A stretch of DNA of 64,000 nt. Source: Chrysemys picta bellii (lineage: Eukaryota > Chordata > Testudines > Emydidae). Below the pieces are notes generated by a model. That model saw only the letters and a list, made by a program, of their open reading frames with translations. It was not told the origin of the DNA and searched no databases. This document shows, piece after piece, positions 11,899 to 22,289 of the stretch (within the stretch, counting starts at the first letter, position 1; the number at the start of each line of letters is the position of its first letter). The stretch lies in NCBI RefSeq assembly GCF_011386835.1, contig NC_088800.1, positions 18,190,572 to 18,254,571 of the forward strand. The letters run 5' to 3'. The translations under genes were made by a program, and so were the position numbers.

Positions 11899-11943
11899 TG
11901 CCATTACTGTGGGGCTCCTGGCCATAAAAAAACAAATTACCCA
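11899..11943 (+). pseudogene. CCHC zinc knuckle of gag, last Cys lost
   Basis: The motif C-X2-C-X4-H is readable (CHYCGAPGH), but the position of the final Cys is Tyr (TAC). It is a nucleocapsid knuckle of the Gypsy gag, out of frame with the upstream capsid because of intervening indels. Confidence 0.7.
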
Positions 11944-12077
11944 AAACTTAAGGTCACCCCACAATCTGCACCCACAACCTCCGCCATGAGTGCCAATGCT
12001 ACCGCATTGATTCCAAAGGAAATTGTGGGGGAGGAGAATGGCCTCCTAAACAATATTAGGACTGAGTCTTGGGAAGG

Positions 12078-12201
12078 TAGGATGACCAGATGTCCCAATT
12101 TTATAGGGACAGTCCCGATTTGGGGGGCTTTTTCTTATATAGGCACCTATTACCCCCCACCCCCTGTCCCGATTTTTCACACTTGCCCTCTGGTCACCCT
12201 A
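12078..12201. mobile_element. hAT-type MITE, family with TAGGGTGACCAGA ends, nested in Gypsy
   Basis: The element is 124 bp with inverted ends (taggatgaccaga and tctggtcacccta) and a perfect 8-bp flanking duplication TGGGAAGG (12070-12077 and 12202-12209). It is the same family as 53068-53190 and 58833-59909. Confidence 0.9.
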
Positions 12202-12205
12202 TGGG

Positions 12206-12475
12206 AAGGTAGTGAAGAATTTATCAGGAGTGTGAGAGTGAATGGCATCGAATGTACAGGGTGGAGCGAGAGTACATCGCAAGTCACTTTGGTTAAAGAA
12301 AGTTTGGTAAGGGAAGACGACAGACTTCCTAGCAAAAGTCTAAATCTTTTAGCTTTTGCTGAATTTTCTGTGACTGTACCTCTAGCTTAAGTGGGAAGAT
12401 TTTAAGGGTGATGTCATCATTGGCATCAGGAATTTGCTGCCTGCTGATATTTTGATAGGTAATAACATTTTAGCC
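12206..12475 (+). pseudogene. retropepsin-like protease remnant of the Gmr1-like element
   Basis: The N-terminal part reads VRVNGIECTGW then SQVTLVKESLV. The expected Asp-Thr/Ser-Gly active site between them is degraded (SEST). After a stop near 12390 the C-terminal part reads VIIGIRNLLPADILIGNN, a typical retropepsin end. The copy is inactive. Confidence 0.65.
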
Positions 12476-12851
12476 ATGACTAAGCATATTAATGTTATAA
12501 CCAGGTCCCAGGGAAAGTACGGATCTGATTCACCTGCTTTGTCTGTGGTCAGCAGGGAAGGCTGTGAAGGGGAGGGGAAATGACCCTCAGTAGCAGCTTG
12601 CCTTCTGAGGAGGAATTTGCAAAGTCTTCTGTCATGCCAGAGTCTGCTCTGAGCTTATGTGAAACGCAAAAGGAGTTTGTGACTGCCCAACAAGCTGACT
12701 CTTCTCTGGAGCAAGAGAGGGTTGCAGCTGAGAATAATGCCCCAGCCGGGGAAGGAAAAGGTAGGTTTTTATTTATTTATTTATTTGTAGCAGGTTTGTT
12801 GTCTAGAGAGGCTCCTAGAGGTGTCCTGGTGAGGTTTGCAAGCAGGTAGTT

Positions 12852-13760
12852 GTGCCTGAGAAATACAGGAGAGCATTGCTCCAAGTAGCTCATGATTGTC
12901 CATTCGCAGGACATTTAAGAGTGGAAAAAAACGGTGACAGACTGAAACAGAATTCCTATTGGCCTTGCATGTTTGAGACAGTAAAAGATTACTGGAAGAG
13001 TTATGACTTTAGTCAGAAGCGTAAGGGATTAAAGGGACCTTGCAAAGCACCACTGCAGCCTTTGCTCATTATTAAAGAGGCATTTGCTAGGGTGTCTGTA
13101 GATATTGTGGGACCTCTCACTAAACCTTCCAGGACTGGATAGAGATATATACTTCCTTCCAGGTACCCTGAAGCCACAGCCTCGTCTAATATTGAAAATG
13201 AAACCATGGCTACAGCTTTATTCACCATTTTCAACAGAGTAGGTTTTCCCAGAGAAATCTTGATAGACTGTGGTGCAAATTTTATCTGTAGTCTTTAAAA
13301 AGTTCTGGGAATTATGTGGAGTGAAGCATATAAAGGCTGCTCCCCATCACCCAGAAACTAATGGGCTTGTGCAAAGATTACATGGAACTTTAAAGGCTAT
13401 GGTAAGAATATATGTCTCCTGGAGTGAGAATGACTGGGACATGTTACTTCCTTATTTTCTATGTGCGTACAGAAGTATTCCCCACCAGTCTACTGGCTTT
13501 GCCCCCTTTGATCTGTTGTATGAGATGCAAGTGAGGGGACCCCTAGATTTGATCTGAGGCTCTTGAGTGGGCAGTATTGAGGAAGCAGGACAGCTGGTAG
13601 GGGACTATGTCATTCGTATTAAGTTTGGTATGATCAGCGTACTGAAGAAAGATCATTTGATATTGGTGTTAGTTCTGAGCCATGTAAGGAAAAACAAAAT
13701 GCAGGATTCTTGGGAAGAACCTTTTGAGGTGATTGAAAGAGTGAATAAAGTTACATGATG
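12852..13760 (+). pseudogene. integrase remnant of the Gmr1-like element
   Basis: The region opens with an H2C2-type zinc-binding segment. Both His positions are visible (AHDC... and GHLR...) but the Cys pair is replaced (KSYDFSQ). A catalytic-core strand VSVDIVGPLT holds the first Asp. After stops and frameshifts, LIDCGANF has the second Asp, and NGLVQRLHGTLKAMV carries Gln where the catalytic Glu is expected. A C-terminal part follows to about 13760. Its placement before RT is the main evidence for the Gmr1-like assignment. Confidence 0.75.
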
Positions 13761-13795
13761 TAAGGAAGCCCAATGGCAGAGGAGCTGTCCAAACC

Positions 13796-14440
13796 ATGCA
13801 AATCAATAGTTTAAAAGCTTACCTTGAAAGGGAGATGGCAGAAAACATGATTTGTTATCCTTATGAGGAAACATTCTCCACCCCTTTAATTGATTTGGTC
13901 AAAGAGAACAGGGAAGAAACTCCTCTGGGAAGCATTGAGTTTGGGGAGGGTTTAAATCCTACCCAAAAGCAAGAAATGCTGGCCCTTTTAAAGCACCACA
14001 AACAGGTATTTTACTAACAAGATTGTACACTCTGTTCAAACCTCAGGGCCCCACCCAGCATCTAGCAGAGCATATTGGGCTAAAGGGGAAATGCAGAAGC
14101 AAATCCAGGAGGAGGTAGAGAGCATGCTTGAAATGGGGGTAATCACTAAGTCAAAAAGCCCCTTGGCATCTCCTATTGTAATGGTAGCTAAAAAGTACAA
14201 AACCATGAGATTTTGTGTGGATTACAGGAAACTAAATGCTATAACCCATGCTGGACCTTACTCCGCACCCCAAATAGAGGACTTATTGGACCTTTTGGGG
14301 GATGCTAAGGGAACCAATTCTAAATTACTTTGTTGGAGTCTAGCCCTACAGGAATTTGACGGAAATAATTCATATCAAGTGAAAGGAGAATGTAGTGGCT
14401 GATGCTTTATTGAGAAAAATGTCAGTGTATCCCTTCATAC
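13796..14440 (+). pseudogene. reverse transcriptase and RNase H remnants of the Gmr1-like element
   Basis: The connection region (LNPTQKQEMLALLKHH) is followed by RT motifs 1-2 (SPLASPIVMVAKK and MRFCVDYRKLNAIT) and then stops at LLDLLGDAKGT. The catalytic YxDD box and most of RNase H are missing. The sequence jumps to an RNase H end (KENVVADALLRKMS, about 14380-14420). A large internal deletion is inferred. Confidence 0.75.
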
Positions 14441-14643
14441 ACCAGTTTTGTGTTGTGAGTGTGATGCTGGCAGACCAGGTGCCAGCTCATGCTGAAGCCC
14501 CAGGCTAATTCACTTGTGTATTAGTATAGATCAAAGTGATTGTTAAATATATAAGAATGTAGTTGGTGTTTAAACTTCATGAAAACTAATGGGACGTTAC
14601 CTGCATTATTTTCACTTATCTGTATCCTGTTATAATGTAGTAG

Positions 14644-15111
14644 TGTTATGCTTCTAAGAAGCACACAGGATCTTTTTCAGGGGAAAAGGCAATATGCCGT
14701 GTTTATTGAAGATACAACAATTAGCATATGCATTCAATCACACCACACACACACACTGTCTCTCCAGTCGATGTTATAGTTACCAATCCAGAGTCCAGAT
14801 CAACCTAGTGGCCACTGTAGGGAGGAGCCGGGTTCCGTCAGTCGTGACACGATGCTCCGGGGAAGTCTTGGCAGGACAAACCCAAAGTTTCATGGCAAGG
14901 CACCCTGTTTATATAGTGATTTTCCTTCATTGGGACCAATGAGTTTTGCTCCATCATGCTGTAATCAATTGTTGTTTGATGAGTGCTTGTTTTCTTAAAT
15001 TGTCCTTCTCATACTTTATCATCCTCACCCATAGCTTGAAGAAGGCTGACCGAGATGTAAGCATACACAGCTTCTGATGGATAAAATATTCTCCATACCA
15101 CAACCGTAACA
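14644..15111 (-). mobile_element. probable solo LTR, minus strand
   Basis: The + strand reading begins TGTTATG and ends CGTAACA, which are near-perfect inverted TG/CA termini 468 bp apart. On the minus strand a TATA box (ctatataaac, about 14920) precedes a polyadenylation signal (AATAAA, about 14705) by about 200 bp, as in a U3-R-U5 layout. No matching 5-bp duplication was found, so a recombined or edge-damaged copy is likely. No relation to the adjacent Gypsy remnant could be shown. Confidence 0.5.
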
Positions 15112-15400
15112 CTGCCCCCTAGAGATGCCAGCCTCCCATGGTCCTCTTTAACTGCCCTCCTGCAGGTACCCCTTTACCAAATTATTTCCCCCAACACTAG
15201 TAGTTCTGATTTAGCAAATGGATGTGTGCAGACGGGTGAAAGGGTGCAGAGTTCAGATTGCGGTGAGGTTTGTGGGTATGGTAGTTGCAGTAATGATAAG
15301 GGGTGAGCTCATAGATGGAAGAGTAGAAGGATATGCCTTGTTGGGTGGCTTAACTTTTCACTTTCCTTGCTTTTCTGGGTTTGTGTTGGGAATGTTTTGT
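15112..15400. other. no recognised feature
   Basis: Short intergenic stretch with nothing recognisable. Confidence 0.4.
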
Positions 15401-15402
15401 AT

Positions 15403-15830
15403 AGAATCATAGAAATATAAAGCTGGAAGGGACCTCAAGAGATCATCTAGTCCATTAGTTCTCAAAGCTGGTCCGTTGCTTGTTCAGGAAAAGCCCCTGG
15501 CAGGCCGGGCCAGTTTGTTTACCTGCCGCATCCGCAGGTTCGGCCAATTGCGGCTCCCATTGGCCATGGTTCACCGCTCCAGGCCAATGGGGGCTGCGGG
15601 AAGGGAGGCCAGCACATCCCTCGGCCTGCGCCGCTTCCCGCAGCTCCCATTGGCCTGGAGCAGTGAACCGCAGCCAGTGGGAGCCGCGATCGGCCAAATC
15701 TGCGGACACGGCAGATAAACAAACCGGCCCGGCCCGCCAGGGGCTTTCCCTGAACAAGCGGCGGACCGGCTTTGAGAACCATTGATCTAGTCCTTCCCCT
15801 TGCGCTAAGGCATCTATGTAGCAACCTTCA
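15403..15830 (-). mobile_element. CR1 3' end fragment, split by a hAT insertion
   Basis: The stretch agaatcatagaaatataaag through ggacctcaagagatcatc is the complement of the CR1 3' terminus. It resumes after the nested MITE with ctagtccttccccttgcg. Only about 80 bp of CR1 remain. Confidence 0.65.
15453..15784. mobile_element. palindromic hAT-type MITE (332 bp)
   Basis: A perfect 8-bp duplication ATCTAGTC (15445-15452 and 15785-15792) flanks inverted ends cattagttctcaaagc and gctttgagaaccattg. The interior is GC-rich and nearly palindromic throughout, with cggctcccattggcc and its complement repeated on both arms. The core is the same as at 29529-29861. Confidence 0.9.
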
Positions 15831-16254
15831 CTGCTTCACAATGAAGATTTTTGCGTATTAGTTTCCATGGGTTTTTTAAGGCTTAATTGGTCATGGAGTT
15901 GGCCAAGTGGGGTACAGAAATTCAAGTGCTGATGGAGAATATTTTACCCATCAACCACTGCACGTGCACCCTCATCTACCAACAGCTGTCCATGTATCCT
16001 TTCCCGCTCTGGAATAAAATAATACAGAAAAGTGCAGAAGGCTTAATATATGCCCTGCCCCATCATCAAGTATATATGCACCCAGCCTCAATAATGAAGT
16101 TGGTATGCACAGCACATGAACTTTCTGTTTAGTATGAACACTGACTTTCAATTACCCTGCCCCTAACATTTAAGAACAACCCCAAACTACTTATTGCACC
16201 AGATCTACTCAAGCTCACCTCTCTACCAAGTGTTGTGCAGTCATTAGACAATGA
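15831..16254. other. no recognised feature
   Basis: AT-rich intergenic DNA with nothing recognisable. Confidence 0.4.
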
Positions 16255-16415
16255 TTTTTAGGAGACATTGGACTTCCAGTAACTCAGCCAGATGTTAGGG
16301 GTCTATTATAGGAGTGAGTGGGTGAGGTTCTGTGGCCTGCCATGTGCAGGAGGTCAGACTAAATGTTCATGATGATCCCTTCTGATCTTAAAGTTTGAGT
16401 CTATAAACAAAAGTA
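16255..16415 (+). mobile_element. CR1-type LINE 3' end fragment
   Basis: The stretch gtgaggttctgtggcctgcc through ggtcagactaaatgttcatg and cccttctgatcttaaag matches the 3' region of a CR1 subfamily widespread in sauropsids. It is diverged and 5'-truncated. Confidence 0.55.
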
Positions 16416-16714
16416 GGACTGCCAAGAACAAATTCCAGACCGAGGCCAAATTCAGAGACTTCCTGTTAAATAGTTTTGAAGAGAAACTACACAAAAACCA
16501 TGTAGAAAATTCAAAGGGCATAAAAATGAATGTTGTGTGAAACTTTGCACTGACTGGCCATCTATTTTTAGAAGGCCAGCAATTCATACCCATTTTAAGC
16601 TCATTTTAAATGTAACACCTTACTATAGATTCTCAGGTAGACACCACCACAATATAAATAATAAATATTAACAGTAATCAAGTGGAACTGGAATTGCTGC
16701 AAATTGCTACTTAG

Positions 16715-17640
16715 CTAGTAGAATTTTGGGGTAAAAAAAACTTGCAGGATCCAGGTGCTAGATTGGTGATCTTGTGATATTGCCATGTCTGTTTGCAATA
16801 AGGTCTGGAATTTTGTTGATGTGTTAGGAGCTGGTGCATTGTGGATCTATTTATAGAGTAGAATGTAGGATACTGCAGTTAAAAATTAGCAAGATCCACG
16901 AAGATCCATGTCCCAATCTGGGTCCTTGCGTCACTAGGACATGCTGGTGTCCAGAACTTCATAATGAAGTAGGAGCAGTTGGTTTGTTCTGTATTCAGAC
17001 AATAGAATTTGGGGGTTGGAGCACAAAAGTCTGCAAGATCCAGCAGGATCCCAGAGCAGGTCTCTGTGGCATCAAGATGCTGGAAAGTTAGAATCCTCTA
17101 GTCTAGAATTTTTGTGTGTGCCCTAATAGGGGTTGGATGTGTTTTGTAGTTAGGTTATGAGATTTGGGGGCTTTGGTGAAAATGGGGAAGAGTCCACCAA
17201 GACTTCATGTCCCAGATCCAGGCCTGTGTAGTGCTATTGTGCTGGGACACATGGGGGTCTGGAATTTTTTGGTGCACTAGAATGGGGTGGATTTCTTGTG
17301 AATTTAGGCTGTTGTGTTTGGGGGCAGGAGTGCCATACTCCATGTCCTGGATCCAGGTTTTTGCAGTGCTGAGGTCCTGACATTTTGGTGCAGTAGGAAT
17401 GATTGCATGTGTTCTATACTTGGGAGGCGGAATTTGGGGGTTCAAGCCCAACCACCAACAGGCTCCATTTCCTAGATCCAGATCTTTGTGGCACGAGGGC
17501 ACACGGGGGTGGGGAGGGCTGTCCAGATTATTTTAGTGCAGTAGGAAAGGGTTGGACGTGTTTTGTATTTAAGCGGTGGAATTTGGGGAGGGTTGGCTGC
17601 AAGAATCTGGCAGGATCCATGTAGATCCGGCTTTTCCCTT
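16715..17640. repeat. degenerate tandem array, about 150-bp unit, upstream of HDGFL3
   Basis: A landmark of the type tagaatttggggg recurs near 16721, 16861, 17005, 17160, 17313, 17430 and 17579. Spacings are about 140, 144, 155, 153, 117 and 149. Between landmarks the order is repeated: a gatcc-containing segment (cangatccatgtc...), a tgcagtaggaatg-type segment, then ttggatgtgttttgta. Copies are strongly diverged. The array ends about 250 bp before the HDGFL3 CpG island. Confidence 0.75.
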
Positions 17641-17869
17641 TTTCCTCAGCCCCCCGTGGAAACGGTGCATAAAGAGAGAGCCCCGCGCCTCAGCCGGGGA
17701 GGCAAGCAGCGAGCAGACTGAGCCGCTCTGAGCTCTGCTGTTTTTCCTAGAAACGGATCCGTGCACCTAGAAAATAACAGGAAGGGAAAGCAGGGAGAGA
17801 AAAAAACACACGAAGATCCTGTTGTTTTCGGTCGCTGCCCGAGGAATAATTTGGAGGAGAAGGATCCAT

Positions 17870-18620
17870 ATTTCTGCTGCTGCCGAGGCTGCGGCGCCGG
17901 GGATGGAGCGCGGGGCGCGGGCCGTGTAGCGGGCTCGCCCAGGGGCTGCCTTTCGGCCAGGCTCGCTCCGCCCGCGGGGGGATTCCGGCCTCGGCCCCGG
18001 CCCGGGCGCTGCCCCGCCGGCAGTGGGATCCCAGCAATTGGGGGCCGGTGGGGCTGAGTCCAAGGCCTCCCCCTCCCCCGCTACACACACGCCCCCCACC
18101 TCTGCCGCCGCCGCCGGGGACAGAGGCTGGTGCCTGGGGCTCGACCCTGCTGCGGCTGCCGCTGCCTGTGCCTGGGCGGATCGCAACCCGCGAGGGGCGG
18201 CTGGGTGCAGGGGGCGCGGGGCAGGCGGAGGAGGGAAGCTCCCGATGGCGCGTCCGAGGCCCCGAGAGTACAAGGCTGGAGACCTGGTGTTCGCCAAGAT
18301 GAAAGGCTACCCGCACTGGCCGGCCCGGGTGAGTGCGGACCGGGGCTGGGTGGGGGGCAATGCAGGGAGCCCGATCCCCCCCCCCAGCGCAGCGCCCGGC
18401 CCGACCATTTCCCCGCTGCTTCTCCTCTGCCTCTCCTGGGGCGTGTGGCGGCTGTTGCTGGGTCCATTGCAAGCCCAGCCGCAGACACAGCCCCACCCCC
18501 CCAGCCCTCCATGCCTACCCCTGCGGGGAGCCTAGCGCTGGGGGGAGACAGGGGGTCTGTTCCCCGCTGGATTATTGAGCATCTTTGCTTGGTTGTGCAG
18601 ATTTCTCCGCGGGAGAAGGA
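17870..18620 (+). promoter_or_regulatory. HDGFL3: CpG-island promoter and 5' UTR region of HDGFL3
   Basis: Base composition changes sharply to dense G+C with frequent CpG dinucleotides just before and across the HDGFL3 start codon, then falls back after about 18.6 kb. This is the usual form of a vertebrate broadly expressed promoter. I see no clear TATA box, and the transcription start cannot be fixed from sequence alone. The several long open frames on both strands here result from GC-rich, stop-poor DNA. Confidence 0.75.
18245..18328 (+). CDS. HDGFL3: HDGFL3 coding exon 1 (start of PWWP domain)
   Basis: This is the first coding exon of hepatoma-derived growth factor-like 3, a nuclear chromatin-associated protein of the HDGF family. 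The family's N-terminal PWWP domain binds DNA and methylated histone H3. The exon gives 28 residues starting [14 protein letters not shown] and ending GYPHWPAR, which includes the PHWP form of the PWWP signature. The start fits HDGFL3; HDGF and PSIP1 begin differently. The ATG lies in a CpG-rich region, and the exon ends after a complete Arg codon at a consensus donor (gtgagt, 18329). Reading joins in phase to exon 2 at 54612. The open frame that runs on past 18328 is intronic and should not be annotated. Identification is by recognition of the protein family and not by a database search. Confidence 0.95.
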
Positions 18621-18639
18621 GGGGGCGTGCGGGGATTGT

Positions 18640-19948
18640 ACCTGAATTATTATTATGGGGAGTTGGCAGCTCTGCATGATAATGATGCTATTTATTATGC
18701 GCCCTCCCCTCTCACTGCCCCCCCCCTCAGTAGCGAGGGCTCCCGCCAGCCTTCCCACATGCACATTTCCAGGCAGTTGCAGAAAAGCTGCCTTTGCCCA
18801 CAATATGAAGCCACAGAGGGAGAGAAAGAGACAAACAGGCATAGCCATCAGAAGGCCAGATCTGTGTCTCTCTCAGCCCAGGAAGTGTCTACTGCATGGG
18901 AAACACACATGGGAGGAGAGCAAGGCCTAGAATGTAGGCAACAACTCTTTGCAGGGTGCCTGATGCACAGAATACACCATATTTGGGGCTGCAGTGGGCG
19001 GAGGAGGCATGGTCTACTACAAAGAGATAAGTGATAAACATGGACACAGTCCTGAGGGATGCAAGTTATTAATTGAGAGGAGGAGTTGGACTACATGGCC
19101 TCCATTTTTCCATGTACCCTTCCAAATGCAGGCACATTGGGTTTCACTGGGGGGCTGATCATGTGGAGAAGTTCTGGGCTTGTGAGACAGTGGCTGGTTT
19201 TATTTCGTGGTGGTTTGGGATTGTGGATTTTTTATTTTATTATTGTTCCTTTCCCATCTTTGATTTTAAACTGGTTTGAAATAACTGAGTTGGGAAAGCA
19301 TCATGGGCATTTGGCAACCAAATCAGCATCCCACTGTATATTTAATGTCCATATTCCTTAGAGCCCCAAAACAGAGCAAGGCATTCCCAGGGACCACCTG
19401 ATACCACAGCATAGTTACAGCCTTCTCTTTCCCCTTTTTTGTTCACCACGGTGTACTTTGTTGTGTGATCTACCCAGCAGGCATCATCCAGTGTCAGTCT
19501 GTGTTTATTCATTGTCCATTCCATCCTCCGGGCGGAAATTACAACTGTTCAGTGCTACATTCTGTTTTCATTCACAAGTAAAAGAAAGTTGTTGGTGTTT
19601 ATGATCTGTGAGAGCTTGAACATTATAAAGTGTTGTACACATTGTGTAAGAAAGTACAGGAGAGCAGGGTCAAGGTACCATGGACTTTACCATTACTCTT
19701 GAGAAAGCAATGAGAAAAGGGTATGTGTAAGTGGTGAAAAGTGAAGCAAGGGGCATCGTGAGTGTGACTGAGAGTGTGAGTGTTGAGCTGCAGACACAGT
19801 ACAAGGAGGGAAAACCAGTATCAGAGGCTTAAATGAAGGTTGATAGAGAAGGGAAAAATCAGAGGATGCTAAATATTAAAGGGAACAGAAATAAGGAAAC
19901 ACGCCCAATTGCTTTGGCAGAGCAGGCTGAAATTCATTTCTGAATAGG
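18640..19948. other. start of HDGFL3 intron 1, no recognised repeat
   Basis: Composition returns to genome average after the CpG island. No exon or repeat family was recognised. Confidence 0.4.
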
Positions 19949-20100
19949 CATAAGAACATAGAACATAAGAATGGCCAGACTGGGTCAGACCAAAGGTCCC
20001 TCTAGCCCAATATCCTGTCTTCTGATAGTGGCTAGTGCCAGGTGCTTCAGAGGGAATGGACAGAACAGGTAATTATCAAGTGATCCATGTCTAAACTTCA
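19949..20100 (-). mobile_element. CR1-type LINE 3' end fragment
   Basis: The stretch cataagaatggccagactggg through gtgccaggtgcttcagaggg is the complement of the same CR1 3' end found at 7850-8104. Confidence 0.7.
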
Positions 20101-22055
20101 CATTGTATTTGTAATTAATGTCTCTGATCAGCATTTATATTCTTATATCTGCTTGTGATGGCCAACATCATGTTAAAGGTGATGAGTCACATCAGTAGAA
20201 CGATGGAGTCTATTGTAAATCAATTTCTTTCTTACATCAATAATGGTTCAATTTAATCTGAAAATGGATCAGCAAGTGACTTTAATAACTCAGATCATTC
20301 CAGCTTTGGGATTGATCCTGCTCCCATTGAAGTCAATGGCAAAACTCCTGTTGACTTTACTAAGAAAAGTACTACTCTTCTCCTCACTTGCATGCAACAA
20401 CATTCTCCTCCGATTGCAGTGAATACTAGCCCTGTGGCCTTGTCCTCTTGAGTAAAAAGGGAGTGTTGTTAACTCATGTTAGCTAACATATGGTAACTAA
20501 TTGAAGTAAATGGAAAATAGGATAGGGCTCTTTGTTTCAGCAAACTTTTCTTTATTTTTTATCATACACTGAGCGCAGATGGGCACATCTTTGATTATGT
20601 GTCCAGCAGGCTAGTCAAAGGTATGTTCCTCAGGATACAGGTTCCTCAGGAAAAAAGGTGTGTTGTTAAATTGCGGTGTTAGGTGAAGACCCCAGTGAAG
20701 ACAAAGTCATCCACAGTTTTAACATGAGGTTTTGCAGGTTGAGGTAAAGGCTATGAGACTGCTTTGTCTTCAGTAGGATTTTACCTTGTGTTAGGTACCA
20801 TGTGTTAGCGAACACAAGTTAACACACCTTTTTTCCATGCGAAGACAAGGCCACAGGGTTTACACTAATTTTCATTGTGCTCCAAGAAGACTATTGTGGC
20901 ATGTAGATGAGGAGAGAAGTAGAGATTTTTGCAGGTGAGACGGCAAGTCAGCTCCCCTGATTAACTGAACCCCAGTTATCAAGAGGTTTTGCTTAGGCCG
21001 AAGAAATTTGTATGATCAAAGTTCAGATGTGTATATACCGCAATATAACATTTATAAACCATTTGTATGCTTGATCCTTAAACTCACATATAAAAAAGCA
21101 ACATATTTTATTTTAAAAATACTGGTTTAGTAATCCAAAGAGTTTATTTATTGTTGCATTTAAATAATTTATTGTTGCAATGGCCCCTCACAGAGGGCGT
21201 GTTGAGACTTTGTGGTCCTTGGCAGGAAAGTGCTATAGGAGGGCAAAATAGTTACCTGTATTTAGTGAAGTGGAGCAGTGTTAAAGCAGGACAGGAAGTG
21301 GGTAGCCAGCTTTGACACTAAGCCAGCCACTTCTTACCAATATGAATCTGCCGTTAATTCTATTGACTTGAGCAGGAAGAAGATCGAGCCCTGTGTGGGC
21401 AAGAGCAACATTCTGCACAGTGAGAGAAGTGGTGGAAAGTGGCTGATGTGTAGAGAAACCAATAGGGAGCGCTTCTTAAAAATAGATGGCACGCTATGAC
21501 TCGTGAGCTTCACTAGCTTATGGTATTGAGCATCATCTCACAACTTAATAACTTACAAAGGGCCAAATCCTGCAGTCCTTAGTCAAAACTCCAATTGACA
21601 GTCATTCAGGTCTTTCCATGTTCTGTTGGAAAGACTCGCTTTACAAAACCCGTCTTTGTAAGGCACTTTTGGATATTTGGAATATGAAAGATATCATTGA
21701 AGTCATATTGACTTCTCTCTGTTTTGATCTTGCAGTCTTTACTCAAAGACAAAACTCCCATTGGCCCCAATGTAGGCTAATAAGTAGGGATGGCAGGAAT
21801 TGGGCCAAAGTCTGTAAGTTTGGTATCCAAGGTGACTTATGTGAGTGCCTCAAGTACTATCTTGTGTCAAAAGGAAGAGTAGCAGTTTGGTGTAATAAGA
21901 TGCGTGTAGCACTTTTGATACTCCATGTATCCAAAGGTGCTTTTCAAAGCCATGAGATAAATACTAAGTGGCCAGAACCCCTGCTGGTGTAAACAAGTGA
22001 AGTTCCATTGACAGTGCATTGATTGCATAGTCAGAAGAGGCATTTAGTATGCATG
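20101..22055. other. intronic DNA, old unclassified repeats
   Basis: A stretch containing ccattgaagtcaatggcaaa (about 20323) matches a motif that recurs elsewhere in the window. No gene was recognised. Confidence 0.35.
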
Positions 22056-22285
22056 GAGGAAGCATGCTCGGATGGTTGAGGTACTAGGCTGAGAGTAGGA
22101 AATATAGGTTTGGTTCCCAGCTCTGCTCTAGGCTACCTGTGCGACCTTGGGTTACGCAGTCTTTCTGGGCCTCAGTTCACTGTCTGTAAAACAGGAACAA
22201 CAACACTTCCCTACCTAACAAGTGTGTTGTGTCAGTAAAGTCATTAGCGTTTGTGACTTGCTCAGCTACTACCAAGATGGGTGCC
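22056..22285 (+). repeat. MIR/CORE-SINE-like element
   Basis: A tRNA-like head (ggttgaggtactaggctgag, then ggtttggttcccagctctgc) is followed by the conserved core (gtgcgaccttgggttac and gggcctcagttcactgtctg) of MIR-type SINEs shared by amniotes. Confidence 0.7.
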
Positions 22286-22289
22286 ATAT

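Larger units (their letters stand above)
10644..14480 (+). mobile_element. degraded Gmr1-like Ty3/Gypsy LTR retrotransposon
   Basis: Coding remnants appear in the order gag, zinc knuckle, protease, integrase, reverse transcriptase, RNase H end. Integrase upstream of RT is the diagnostic order of the Gmr1-like Gypsy group (established knowledge); ordinary Gypsy elements have it last. All domains are on the + strand with multiple frameshifts and stops. No paired LTRs were identified, so outer limits are approximate. A 124-bp hAT MITE is nested at 12078-12201. Confidence 0.75.

Noticed and set aside
1..17600. Exons of genes that neighbour HDGFL3 in mammals (such as TM6SF1 or BNC1)
   Set aside because: I searched the upstream region for conserved protein segments and recognised none. 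All protein-like signals there belong to retroelements.
17747..18848. Long open frames on both strands (up to 255 codons) around the CpG island
   Set aside because: They overlap each other in all frames, are Pro/Gly/Arg/Ala-rich, and arise from stop-poor GC-rich DNA. Only the 28-codon PWWP start, closed by a splice donor, has protein similarity.
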